Positions 32,110-43,218 of a DNA stretch of 64,000 nucleotides are shown here, in pieces; the first letter of the stretch is position 1; each line of letters begins with the position of its first letter. Source of the stretch: Zea mays (taxonomy: Eukaryota; Streptophyta; Magnoliopsida; Poales; Poaceae); assembly GCF_902167145.1 (NCBI RefSeq), contig NC_050097.1:113927982-113991981 (forward strand). Direction: 5' to 3'. Below the pieces are notes generated by a model that made no database searches, was not told the DNA's origin, and worked only from the letters and a program-made list of their open reading frames with translations. The translations under genes and the position numbers were made by a program.

Positions 32110-33501
32110 TGTAAGGAAAATGGACCCCGGGCCTTTTGGCTAATTGAGTTTTGGTGTTTGATGAACAAACACAATTCGTGAACTAATAAGTTTTCTAGTG
32201 TTTGTGTTTGTAGTTCACAGGATGCAAAGAGAATTGGACCAAGGCAATGAGGATGCAACACCTCAAAAGAAGACATAAAAAGATGCATAGGAGTCCAATA
32301 CTCAAGAACAAGAAGCCCGAAGAAATCAGCGAAGAAATCCAATATAAGGGCTGTCAGCCAGCGCCTGGTGGTGCACCGGACATTGGTGTCCGGTGTGCAC
32401 CGGACTGTCCGGTGAGGCACCGGACAGTCTGCGCAGAGAGGCCGCAGACAGGCGCTCTCTGGCTGTAGCACCGGACTGTCCGGTGTGCCAACGGGCAGAC
32501 GGCAACAGTCGGATCCAATGGTCGACTGCTACAGGCGCCAACGGTCGGCTGACGTGGCGTGCACCGGACATCTACTGTGCAGTGTCCGGTGGTGCACCGG
32601 ACTGTCCGGTGCACCCGACGACAGAAAGCTGCTGCTTTCTGTCCAACGTCTAGTTGGGGGTGTGGAGGCTATAAATACCACCCCAACCGGCCATTCTCAA
32701 GTGTGAGAGCCCAAGCAACATACCAAGACACATAGTGCATATTTCCAAGAGCTCAAACACCCAAGTGCTTAATAGAATCACTCGGTGATTAGCGTAGGTG
32801 CTTTGCGAAGTGCTTAGGTTAGTTAGACCGCTTTAGCGCTTGCTCTAGGTGAACCCTAGTTAGTTGAGTGAGTTTTGTAAAACCACACAACCCCTCGGCT
32901 CTTGCGTGAGTCGTTGTAATTGTACCGAGTGGGGCGAGAGTCTTGCGAGACCGTGACAACCGCGTTTGTGTCACGGCCGCCACCGTGTACCGGAGGGAAC
33001 GAGGCCCGCGGCGTTTCGGCCAGAAGCTCGATAGTGGAGACGGCAGGGAGCGTCCGAGAGGAGCCGGAAGCGGAGCACCACTTGCGCGTGGAGAAGGCCC
33101 ACGGCTCTCTACGGAGTTACTCGACCGAGGTGCTTGGCCCTCGCGTGGGCTTCCCTTTGCGTAGGGGCACCAACGAGGATTAGTCGGGACCTTGCGTGGT
33201 TCCGGATACCTCGGTAAAAATACCGGCGTCATCCACGAGAGTTTGCTTCTCTACTTAGCTCTTTACATTCCGCATTTACATTAAGCATTTAAGTTTCAAT
33301 CTTGCAGTCATACTTATTTAGTGTAGATTGAAACTTAGCCTTTGCGGTAGAGATAGCAACACTTAGACAAAACCTAGTTTGCACATTCTAGTTTGATTAC
33401 TTGCATAGGTTTTGCTCTAGGGATTTAATTGTGGCCTAGTTTAGTAAAAGTTTTAGAAGTCCTAATTCACCCCCCCTCTTAGGCGTCACCCGTTTCCTAC
33501 A
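32110..33501 (+). repeat. Element G 3' LTR
   Basis: 1392 bp, TATAAATA at 32670-32677, palindromes at 32365-32615. It is followed by AGCTT (33502-33506) and then by the continuing antisense frame of element B. Confidence 0.93.
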
Positions 33502-33723
33502 AGCTTGTCACCGACAGATTTGGTTGACATCCCAAGCCTAGCCCGAAGCATAGGAAACAGATTTATGACCCAGATTTGGATAAACGACGGGCGAAAAATG
33601 GCTGGTGACGAAGCTCGGAGCCACCTTAAGCCGGTGAGAAATTGTTACTTTTACCTTCTCCTTGAATTCTGCACCTTTCTCATTCTGTTTTAATATGTAC
33701 AGGATGATGAAGCTGAAGAATGA

Positions 33724-34475
33724 CGGGCTGAAGCTTAACAGTTGCTGCAAAAGACTTTTCTGCAAAAAATTCTGGAGAAATCTTTGTAATATAATTGTAG
33801 AAAAACATATGTAAATTTGTGCATACCTTGTAATATATCTTTTCCCCTTTATCCGTGTACGATCTGCTTTGCTGTGGACGAAATTTCACTTTTGAGCCGA
33901 AGGCGAAAAACACCTTCCCTTCTTTTCGTACACAACGAAGCATGACAATTTCCTCTTTCTCCGAAGTTTTTTCCTCATAGCCGAAGCATCTGCCTTTTCT
34001 GTATGGTATGATGATAATGATCCTATATATGTCTAAATGAATGTTTATGAATGCAAATGTCATGATGTAATGTATCGTGCAAATGAATATCCGAATGTAT
34101 ATTCTAAACCATAATCATAGCCTTCATTCCCTTGGGAATGACTCAAATCTTTTTGCCGTTTATTTTTCGGCTTCACCGTTTACTTTTCGGTGTATCAGCG
34201 CTGACTTTTCGTTGTAAGCCTCCCTTAGGAGCTTCTTCGCCTTTTACTTTCGGCGGAATCAACATTTATTTTTCACTGTAAGCCTCCCTTAGGAGCTTCT
34301 TCGCCTTTTACTTTCGGCGGAATCAGCGTTTATTTTTCGCTGTAAGCTATGCATTCCCTTATAAGATTGAAATAAGGAAAAGAAAAATTACATGTTGTGG
34401 CCCCATTAAAAACCTTTCTCCCCCTTTGGAAAGGAAAAGGGTGCCACAAGAAAGAATAGAAAAAATTACATCAAG
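33724..34475. repeat. Convergent intergenic region of element B with hairpin repeat array
   Basis: No gene is seen. The stretch lies between the 3' end of the antisense gene and the 3' end of pol. Positions 34120-34370 hold repeated 'AGCTTCTTCGCCTTTTACTTTCGGCGG' units (33724-34475 matches 7632-8621 of element A in position and content). The CAGCG..CGCTG hairpin is intact at 34324-34342 and degraded in a neighbouring copy (34260-34280). Confidence 0.65.
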
Positions 34476-37400
34476 CTAAACATAATATCGCCGAAGCTCG
34501 TCCGTCCATGATCTAGGAATGTCGTTGCCGTCCATATCCTTCAATCTGTAGGAACTGGGTCTTGACAAAGATACTACCAGAAAAGGTCCTTCCCACTTCA
34601 GCTGTAATTTGCCTACTGTCTCTGGATTGGCTACTCTTCGAAGCACCAAATGTCTTGGTTCAATGTTCTTTAGCCTAACCTTTCTATCACGCCATTTTAT
34701 TGTTTCAGCTTGGTATTTGTTGATGTTTTCCACAGCTTGAAGCCTGATCCCCTCTATAGCATCTTTTTCCACAGAGTAATCAGCTTCAGCTTCGTCTTCT
34801 GCCGAAGCTACTATTCTTATTGATCCTGCTTTGGCTTCTTCCGGAGTTATTGCTTCGTCACCAAACAATAGTTTGAATGGTGTAAAGCCTGTTGATCTTG
34901 ATATTGTTGTGTTGTGGCTCCACACCACTTTGATTAATTCGTCTGGACACTTACCCCTGGGCTGATTGAAGATTAACTTCATTATTCCTGTCATTATGAT
35001 GCCATTAGCTCTTTCAACAAGTCCATTTGACTCCGGATGTCGAACTGATGCGAAATGGATCTTCGTGCCAATTTGATCACAAAATTCTCTGAAAGCTTCG
35101 GAATCAAACTGCGTCCCATTATCCACAGTAATAGCCTTCGGCACTCCGAAGCGACAAACAATATTTTGCCAGAAAAACTTTTGAATAGTGACCAAAGTTA
35201 TTTGGCTAAAGGCTTTGCCTCAATCCATTTAGAAAAATATTCCACTGCCACTACAACATATCTTAAGTTCCCTTGTGCTGGTGGTAACGGACCTAACAAA
35301 TCAAGGCCCCACCTTTGCAACGGCCAAGTGGGTTGTATTAACTGAGTTAGAGACGAAGGTTGTTTTTGATCTCTTGCACATTTCTGACAACCTTCGCACT
35401 TTTGGACTAATTCCGCTGCATCCGAAGCTGCCTTTGGCCAATAAAATCCTTGACGAAAAACTTTTCCAAGCAAAGGCCTAGATCCAATGTGAGATCCACA
35501 CAGGCCTGCGTGTATTTCCTTCATCAATTCTATACCTTCGGCTCTGGATAAACACTTGAGTAACGGAGAATAGACCCCACGCTTGTATAGTTCCCCTTCT
35601 ATTATAACATATGGTCGAGCTCTTGCCTCTATCCTCCTGTTATAAGCTTCGTCATCTGAAAGAAAGTTACCTAGAAGGAAAGAGATGATCTCAGTTCTCC
35701 AGTCTTCACTATAGACAGGGGATATGTTGAGGACTGCTCTTTCAAGGAGCTCAACCGAAGGTGCTTTTATTGTTTCGAAAAATACTTCCGAAGGTAAGGG
35801 CAGCCCATGTGCTGCTGACTTGGCTAATAAATCAGCATATTCATTTTCTCCACGAGGAATATTTTTAACAGAAAACCCTTCAAAGGAAGCCTCAATCCTT
35901 CGGACCGTGTCTAAATATTTTTCAAGCTTCGGATCTCTTGCTTTATAACTTTTGTCAATATGACCAGAAATAACCTGGGAATCAGTTTTAAGAACCGCCC
36001 TTCTGATTCCCATCGCCTTTAACTTCCGAAGACCCAAGAGCAAAGCTTCGTACTCAGCAATGTTATTTGTGCAACTGAAATCAAGTCTTGTTGCATAACA
36101 AGTTTTAACTTTGGAAGGTGTGACCACCACAGCAGCTGCTCCTGCTCCGAAGGTTCCCCAAGATCCATCGCAAAATACTGTCCACACTTCGGCATCTTTA
36201 CTCGTTTCTTCTTCCTGAGCCCCTGGCGTTCAGTCAGCAATGAAGTCTGCCAACGCTTGGGACTGAATCGAAGATCTATGCACATAATCAATACAAAATT
36301 CATTGAGTTCTGCAGCCCATTTTCCAACCCTTCCAGTAGCTTCTCTATTTCTCATAATATCCTTCAACGGTTGTGAAGAAGGAACAACTATATTGTATGC
36401 TTGAAAATAGTGCCGAAGCTTCCTGGATGCCATCAAAACAGCATACAACACCTTCTCCAATTCTGTATAATTTTTCTTTGATAAACTAAGAACTTCGGAT
36501 ACAAAGTATATTGGGGCTTGCTTTTTGACTTGGCCTTCAAGCTTCTCCTGGACAAGTGCTGCACTTACCGCTGAGTGCGAAGCTGCCACATATAACAACA
36601 GAGGAGCCCCTGGCGTTGGTGGAGTTAGTGTTGTTAGGTCTATCAAATATTGCTTCAGCTCTTCGAAGGCTCTCTACTGGACTGATCCCCATTGAAAAAC
36701 TTCGGCTGACTTCAGCACTTCGAAAAATGGTAAATTTCTCTCTGCTGATCTAGATATGAATCTGTTGAGAGATGCCGGTCTTCCTGTCAATCTTTGAGCC
36801 CCCTTTTTTGTACTTGGTGGTTCCATTCGAAGGATAGCTTCGATTTTATTTGGATTAGCCTCAATCCCTTTTGTTGAAACTAGGCAGCCAAGAAATTTCC
36901 CTTTCTTCACTCCAAAGACACATTTTTTTGGATTCAACTTTAAACCGGCCTGTCTAAAATTAGCGAAGGTCGCCTGTAGATCAGCAATGTGATTATCTTG
37001 CTTCGTGCTTTTTACAATGATATCATCAACATAAGTTAGCACATTTCTGCCTATCTGAGAATGAAGAACCTTCGCTGTCATTCTGCTGAAGCTTCCTCCA
37101 GCATTCTTGAGCCCCTCAGGCATCCGAAGGTAACAATATGTTCCACGAGGGGTTATGAAGCTAGTTTTCGGCTCATCCTCCTTCTTCATCCAAATTTAAT
37201 GATAGTCTGAATAACAATCCAGCAGACTCATAAGCTCTGATGAAGCTACTGCATCAACTAGGGAATCTATCCTTGGCAATGGAAACTCGTCCTTCGGACA
37301 GGCCTTGTTGAGATCAGTAAAATCAATACACATCCTCCATTTACCATTGGCCTTCTTTACCATAACAGTGTTAGCCAGCCATTCTGGGTATTTTACCTCT

Positions 37401-38424
37401 CTGATAACTCTGGCACTGAGGAGTCTTTTCACTTCATTCCGAGCACCTTCGGCCTTGTCATCAGACATCTTCCGAAGCCTCTGCTTTCTGGGTCTGAAGG
37501 ATGGATCAACATTGAGCGAGTGTTCAATAACATCCCTGTTGACTCCGCAAAGATCATTAGCTAACCATGCAAAAACATCTTTGTTGTTGAACAGAAACCT
37601 TATCAAGGTTTTCTCCTGTTCTTCGGACAGTTGGGATCCCAATAGCACCTTCTGCCCTGCTATGTCCTCGCATAAGAGCATGGGCTTCGGCTGATCGGCC
37701 GAAGTAGCTTTCTCCCTTCTGAACTTGTATTGCTCACAAGCTTCAGCTCCATCTATGTTATGGATTGCTTTTGAGTCTGTCCAGTTTCCTTCGGCCCTTC
37801 TTGCAGCTTTCTGACTTCCATGAATAGCAATGGGTCCTTGGTCTGTAGGTATCTTCATGCAAAGATATGCTGGATGAAGAATTGCTTCGAAGGCATTGAG
37901 AGTACCACGACCAATGATTGCATTGTAAGGGTATTCCATGTCAACAATATCGAACACAACTTGTTCAGTCCTTGTGTTGTTGATAAATCCGAAGGTTACT
38001 GGCATTGTGATTTTTCCGAGTGCTACAATCTGCCTTCCTCCGAAGCCACAAAGGGGATGTGTGGCATCATGGATCTTGTCTTCGGGCTCTTGCATCTGTC
38101 TGAAGGCCTTAGCAAATATGATATCAGCTGCACTGCCTGTATCAACCAAAACATTATGGACCAGAAATCCTTTGATCACACAAGAGATAACCATAGCATC
38201 ATTGTGTGGGTAATCCTTGAACTGAAGATCCTCTTGAAAAAGGTAATTGGGATGTGAGACCATCTTGATTTGATGAAGGGTCCTTGTACCCCTACGTGTT
38301 GTACTCTTCTATGTGCCTCCTTCTTCTGTTTCTTGTTGGCCGGCTCTGAGCATGAACCGCCTGTTATCAGGAGAATCAGCTTCGGAGCCGAAGCAGTTCC
38401 AGCTTGATTCTTGATTGAAGCCAT
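34476..38424 (-). pseudogene. pol: Element B pol: protease, RT, two RNase H domains, integrase
   Basis: Read from the ATG at 38424: a short leader of about 50 residues, then protease (LVDTGSAADII), reverse transcriptase (WRMCIDFTDLNKACPKD; YVDDIIVKS), the RT-linked RNase H (LLLYVAASHSAVSAALVQ), a second RNase H (VFCDGSWG, NIAEYEALL, KTDSQ, NEYADLLAKSA), and integrase with an HHCC finger (CEGCQKC), VDNGTQF and ESNGLVERANG. There is no chromodomain; the chain ends DELRRYYV. The two RNase H units are the hallmark of the Tat lineage. Lesions: frame change near 38265, stops at 37196-37198, 36674-36676 and 36230-36232, and a frame change near 35197. No gag precedes it. Confidence 0.88.
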
Positions 38425-38456
38425 CAGCTCAAAAATGTGGAAGTGAGTTCACCAGA

Positions 38457-38468
38457 GGTCGGCGCCAA
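38457..38468 (-). other. Element B primer-binding site
   Basis: TTGGCGCCGACC on the - strand directly after the LTR. The adjoining GGTGAACTCACTTCCAC is shared with element A, after which the two sequences part company. Confidence 0.85.
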
Positions 38469-39093
38469 TGTTGGGGACTTGTTCTCAAATGCTTTGAATC
38501 AAGAACAATGCAACATAAAATGTTAAATATTAATGCCCTTCGTCCGCGGAAGCATTATCTCCCCAAGGGTTTAATGAACTTCGAACGAAGACCATGAACA
38601 AAATATCACGAAGGTCATACCTTCATGATCAGAAAAACAATATGAAATAAAATATAAAACATGGAGTATGAGAGAGAGATATGCCATAGATAGATAACAT
38701 TATTCACATATTTTATTATATGAATTTAAATACCAAAACATAATGTTTAGGCACATTTATACCTTAGCCTTGGCAGGAAACAATAATTCCAGAGCAATGC
38801 GTTTGCAATTACATGATCGTGTGAACAGTAAAGGAATAATGTTCACTATTTATAGGCACAGGACACAGCCTGTAAGGAATTACAATCATACCCCTTATAA
38901 AAGTTTATAACAATGACTTAGACCCTCATGGGCAAAAAGGTCATTCTATCTTTAAGTCGGTTTGATCCTTCATCTTCGGATACGCTATAACACTGAAGCT
39001 TCATGAGTGGTAGCTTCGGCATCACGTATAAGCAATTTTTGCCGAAGTTGTTTTTTCCTGCAGGACCTTCGGCGACGAAGCATGGTCCCAACA
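38469..39093 (-). repeat. Element B 5' LTR (right)
   Basis: 625 bp, TATAAATAG (- strand) at 38846-38854. It is followed by ACAGT (39094-39098) and then by the protease part of element C. Confidence 0.93.
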
Positions 39094-39345
39094 ACAGTTG
39101 TAACCCATTTTACATAATTGAGAAACTGAAAGCAAGTTATAATCTAAAGAATCTACAAGAAAAACATTGGAAATGGAATGGTCAGGAGATATAGCTATTT
39201 TACCCAATCCTTTGACCAAACCTTGGTTTCCATCCCCGAATGTGATAGCTCGTTGGGGATCTTGGTTTTTCTCATAGGAGGAGAACATTTTCTTCTCCCC
39301 TGTCATATGGTTTGTGCACCCGCTATCGATGATCCAACTTGAGCC
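39094..39345 (-). pseudogene. pol: Element C protease (5' part of pol)
   Basis: The frame shows WIIDSGCTNHMTG with the DSG catalytic motif, followed by the conserved SISNVFLVDSLDYNLLSVS segment leading to the GAG-pre-integrase domain. It is cut by element B at 39094; the rest of pol is at 20199-23179. On the - strand TTTTGTAG (39361-39368) lies just before the protease frame. Confidence 0.8.
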
Positions 39346-39419
39346 TCCGGATGCATAAACCTACAAAACAAGTTTAGTTCTTGATTTTAGGTACCCAAAT
39401 GGTTTTGGGTCCTTTGACA

Positions 39420-42005
39420 TTAGATACAAGAACTTTGGGTACCCAAACACAAGTCTTTGATCCCTTGTGTTTGCCCCCCAACATACTTGGCAACTACCTT
39501 GCCAGATTCGTTAGTTAAAACATACGATGCATCAAAAGTCTTAAATGAAATGTTAGAATCATTTGATGCAATAGGAGTTTTATTCTTAGGCAATTTTGCA
39601 CGGGTTGATTGCCTAAAGCTAGATGTCTCACCCTTATACATAAAAGCATGATTAGGACCAGAGTGAGACTTCCTAGAGTGAATTCTCCTAATTTTGCTCT
39701 CGGGATAACCAGCAGGGTACAAAATGTAACCCTCGTTATCCTGAGGCATGGGAGCCTTGCCCTTAACAAAGTTAGACAATCTTTTAGGAGGGGCATTAAG
39801 TTTGAGATTGTCCCCCTTTTGGAAGCCAGTGTCATCCTTAATGCCAGGGCGTCTCCCACTATAGAGCATGCTTCTAGCAAATTTAAAATTTTCATTTTCT
39901 AAGTCATGCTCATTAATTTTAGCATTAAGTTGAGCTATGTGATCATTTTGTTTCTTAATTAAAGCTAGGTGATCATGAATAGCATCAACATTAATGTCTC
40001 TACATCTAGTGCAAATGGAAACATGCTCAGTGGTAGATGTAGAGGGTTTGCAAGATTTTTGTTCAACAATCTTAGCATGTAATATGTCATTTTCACTTCT
40101 AAGATTGGAAATTTTAACATTGCAAACATCTAATTCTTTAGCCTTAGCAATTAATTTTTCATTATCATTTCTAAGGCTAGCAAGAGAAACATTTAATTCT
40201 TCAATCTTAGCAAGCAAATTAACATTATCATCTCTAAGATTGGGAATTGAAACATCACAAATATTAGAATCAACCTTAGCAATTAGTTTAGCATTTTCAT
40301 TTCTGAGGTTGGTAATAGTATCATGGCAAGTGCTTAGCTCACTAGATAATTGTTCACATTTTTCTACTTCTAGAGCATAAGCATTTTTAACCTTAACATG
40401 CTTCTTATTTTCCTTAATTAGGAAGTCCTCTTGAGAGTCCAAGAGATCATCCTTCTCATGAATAGCACTAATTAATTCATTTAATTTTTCCTTTTGTTGC
40501 ATGTTTAGGTTGACAAAAAGGGTACGCAAATTATCCTCCTCATCACTAGCATTATCTTCATCACTAGAGGATGCATATTTAGTGGAGGATTTTGATTTTA
40601 CCTTCTTCTTTTTGCCGTCCTTTGCCATGAGGCACTTGTGGCCGACGTTGGGGAAGAGGAGCCCTTTGGTGACGGCGATGTTGGCGGCGTCCTCGTCGGA
40701 TGAGGAGTCGGAGGAGCTCTCGTCGGAGTCCCACTCGCGGCACACATGGGCATCGTCGCCCTTCTTCTTGTAATACCTTCTCTTTTCTCTCCTCTTGCCC
40801 TTCTTGTCGTCGCCCCTGTCACTATCACTAGATAGAGGACATTTAGCAATGAAATGATCGGGCTTACCACATTTGTAGCACACCTTCTTGGAATGGGACT
40901 TGTAATCTTTCCCCTTCCTTTGTTTGAGGATTTGGCGGAAGCTCTTGATGATGAGCGCAATTTCCTCATTGTCGAGCATAGAGGCATCGATGGGTTGTCT
41001 ACTTGATGTAGACTCCTCTTTCTTCTCCTCCGTCGCCTTGAATGCGACCGGTTGTGCTTCGGACGTGGAGGGGCCATCTAGCTCGACGATTTTCTTTGAG
41101 CCTTTGATCATCAACTCAAAGCTCACAAAATTTCCTATTACTTCCTCGGGAGTCATTATTGTATATCTAGGATTGCCACGAATTAATTGAACTTGAGTAG
41201 GGTTAAGGAAAACAAGTGATCTTAGAATAACCTTAACCATTTCGTGGTCATCCCATTTTTTGCTCCCGAGGTTGCGCACTTGGTTCACCAAGGTTTTGAG
41301 CCGATTGTACATGTCTTGTGGCTCCTCCCCTTGGCGAAGTCGGAAGCGACCGAGCTCCCCCTCGATCGTCTCCCGCTTGGTGATCTTGGTCACCTCGTCT
41401 CCTTCGTGCGCGGTCTTTAGCACGTCTCAAATCTCCTTTGCGCTCTTCAACCCTTGCACCTTATTATACTCCTCTCGACTTAGAGAGGCGAGGAGTATAG
41501 TCGTGGCTTGGGAGTTGAAGTGTTGGATTTGTTCGACCTCCTCCGAGTCGTAATCCTTGTCTCCCTTCTTTGGTACCTGCACTCCATATTCAACAATATC
41601 CCATATGCTTTTGTGGAGTGAGGTTAGGTGATGCCTCATTTTATCACTCCACATAGAATAATCTTCACCTTCAAACATAGGTGGTTTGCCTAATGAAACG
41701 GAGAGTAATGGAGTGCGTCTAGAAATGCAAGGGTAGCGAAGGGGCATCTTACTATACTTCTTGCGCTCATGGCGCTTTGAAGTGGTGGAGGCTGATTTCG
41801 AGCCGGAGGTGGAGGGTGACGAAGAGTCGGTCTCGTAGTAGACCACCTTCCTCATTTTCTTCTTCTTGTCACCCATCCGATGGGACTTGATGGAGGAAGA
41901 GGATTTCTCCTTGTGCTTGTGGGCGGACTCCCTTGAGTGTGTTTTTCCCGAGCTTGCGGATTTGTCGCCGGTCCCGAGATCCCTCTTGGCAGATGCTCCT
42001 GACAT
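39420..42005 (-). pseudogene. gag: Element C gag (one internal stop, shifted C-terminus)
   Basis: The ATG at 42005 follows the primer-binding site. A Lys/Ser-rich start leads to the copia gag domain (MFEGEDYSMWSDKMRHHL; ATTILLASLSREEYNKVQG). An in-frame TGA at 41427-41429 lies where the element E copy has Trp. After it come the zinc knuckle CYKCGKPDHFIAKC, Ser/Asp-rich tracts, and a long run of 28-30 residue coiled-coil repeats (SxLRxENxxLxAKxxEL type). Near 39475 a run of six G (five in element E) shifts the frame, so the usual VWVPK end is lost and the frame stops at 39420. Confidence 0.88.
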
Positions 42006-42037
42006 CACTTCGAGCGGTTAGGCTCTAATGAAGCACC

Positions 42038-42052
42038 GTGCTCTGATACCAA
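42038..42052 (-). other. Element C primer-binding site
   Basis: TTGGTATCAGAGCAC on the - strand, next to the LTR end. It matches the initiator-methionine tRNA 3' end (TGGTATCAGAGC), the standard Ty1-copia primer site. Confidence 0.9.
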
Positions 42053-42053
42053 T

Positions 42054-43213
42054 TGAAAGTCGCCTAGAGAGGGGGGTGAATAGGGCGAATCTAAAATTTA
42101 TAAACTTAAGCACAACTACAAGCCTGGTTAGCATTAGAAATAGAAACGAGTCCGAGAGAGAGGGCGCAAAACAAATCGTGAGCAAATAAAGAGCGAGACA
42201 TGATGATTTGTTTTACCGAGGTTCGGTTCTTGCAAACCTACTCCCCGTTGAGGTGGTCACAAAGACTAGGTCTCTTTCAACCCTTTCCCTCTCTCAAACG
42301 GTCACTTAGACTGAGTGAGCTTCTCTTCTCAATCAAACAGAACACGAAGTTCCCGCAAGGACCACCACACAATTGGTGTCTCTTGCCTCGGTTACAATTG
42401 AGTTTGATCACAAGAAGAATGAGAAAGAAAAGAAGCAATCCAAGCGCAAGAGCTCAAATGAACACAACAAATCTCTCTCTCTAATCACTAAAGCTTTGTG
42501 TGGAGTTGGGAGAGGATTTGATCTCTTTGGTGTGTCTTGTATTGAATGCTATAACTCTTGTAAGGTGTAGAAGTGTATAAACTTGGATGCCATTGAATGT
42601 GGGGTGGTTGGGGTATTTATAGCCCCAACCACCAAAAATGGTTGTTGGAAGTGTGCTGTCGCATGGCGCACCAGACAGTCCGGTGCGCCACCGGACACTG
42701 TCCGGTGAGCCAGCCACGTCAGCAGACCGTTGGGGTTTGACCGTTGGAGCTCTGACTTGTGGGGCCTCTGGGCTGTCCGGTGGTGCACCGGACAGGTCCT
42801 GTAGACTATCCGGTGCGCCAACTGCGCGTGCTCTGACTCTGGCGCGCACTGTAGCGCATTGAATGCTGTTGTAGTCGACCGTTGCGCGCGAAGTAGCCGT
42901 TGCTCCGCTGGCACACCAGACAGTCCGGTGAATTATAGTGGAGCGCCCTCTGATTTTCCCGAAGGTAGCGAGTTCAGCGTCGAGTGCCCTGGTGCACCGA
43001 ACACTGTCCGGTGCGCCAGACTAGGGTGCCTTTTGAGATGTCTTTTGCTCTCTTGGTTTGAACCCTTTCTTGGTCTTTTTATTGGCTTATTGTGAACCTT
43101 TGGCACCTGTAGAACTTATAGACTAGAGCAAACTAGTTAGTCCAATTATTTGTGTTGGGCAATTCAACCACCAAAATCAATTAGGAAAAAGGTGTAAGCC
43201 TAATTCCCTTTCA
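42054..43213 (-). repeat. Element C 5' LTR (right)
   Basis: 1160 bp. TATAAATA on the - strand is at 42614-42621, again in the loop of a GGTTGGGG/CCCCAACC inverted repeat. The CACCGGAC..GTCCGGTG palindromes are at 42665-43015. Followed by ATGTG (43214-43218). Confidence 0.93.
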
Positions 43214-43218
43214 ATGTG

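Larger units (their letters stand above)
27091..33501 (+). mobile_element. Element G: gag-only Sirevirus, innermost level of the nest
   Basis: LTRs 27091-28503 (1413 bp) and 32110-33501 (1392 bp), TG...CA, TSD AGCTT. The length gap is mainly a 19-bp palindrome-unit difference near 27465-27484. A methionine-tRNA type primer-binding site is at 28506-28518 and a purine tract at 32096-32109. The interior has one intact gag (28584-30692) and 1.4 kb of non-coding DNA with repeated purine tracts, but no pol. By eye the LTRs differ at roughly 1% of sites, so G is the youngest of the nest. It must rely on Pol from another Sirevirus. Confidence 0.93.
24263..33723 (+). pseudogene. Antisense PF04195-type gene of element B, split by element G
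   Basis: Inferred exons are 24263-26371, 26456-27090 continuing after element G at 33507-33633 (33502-33506 is the TSD copy), and 33703-33723. Introns 26372-26455 and 33634-33702 have GT..AG ends and match the intron positions in element A. Exon 1 encodes 703 residues in one open frame: an acidic start, then the PF04195-like region around residues 110-230 (FKAGLRFPLNG, YLHKLTPNAIVRL, EWFYVK), a Lys/Pro-rich part, and Ala-Glu-Thr-Gly repeats near residues 530-570 coded by GAAGCCACCGGAGCC units. Exon 2 is coiled-coil-like. It carries an in-frame TGA at 26846-26848 and the G insertion, so the C-terminal part is dead. Exon 1 is intact. Confidence 0.7.
23180..39093 (-). mobile_element. Element B: Tat-type Ty3 retrotransposon with pol but no gag
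   Basis: LTRs 23180-23803 (624 bp) and 38469-39093 (625 bp), TG...CA, TSD ACAGT. The primer-binding site TTGGCGCCGACC is at 38457-38468 on the - strand, so the element reads right to left. Pol (34476-38424) starts about 45 nt after the LTR, leaving no room for gag. A PF04195-type antisense gene (24263-33723) lies at the 3' end and is itself split by element G. The second RNase H domain after RT places B in the Tat lineage. By eye the LTRs differ at about 22 positions plus one indel (about 3.5%). Without G it is about 9.5 kb. Confidence 0.92.
18285..43213 (-). mobile_element. Element C: Opie/Ji-like Sirevirus carrying nested elements B and G
   Basis: LTRs at 18285-19441 (1157 bp) and 42054-43213 (1160 bp) have TG...CA ends and TSD ATGTG. 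A methionine-tRNA type primer-binding site (TTGGTATCAGAGCAC on the - strand, 42038-42052) lies next to the right LTR, so the element reads right to left. Gag (39420-42005), protease (39094-39345), integrase and RT/RNase H (20199-23179) follow in order. Element B splits it inside pol. Without B the element is about 9.0 kb. Several stops and one frameshift show that it is inactive. The first 390 bp of the LTRs differ at about 4% by eye. Confidence 0.93.

Noticed and set aside
37820..38257. 145-aa ORF on the + strand opposite B protease
   Set aside because: Shadow of the pol frame; the complementary strand has catalytic motifs and homology, this one does not.
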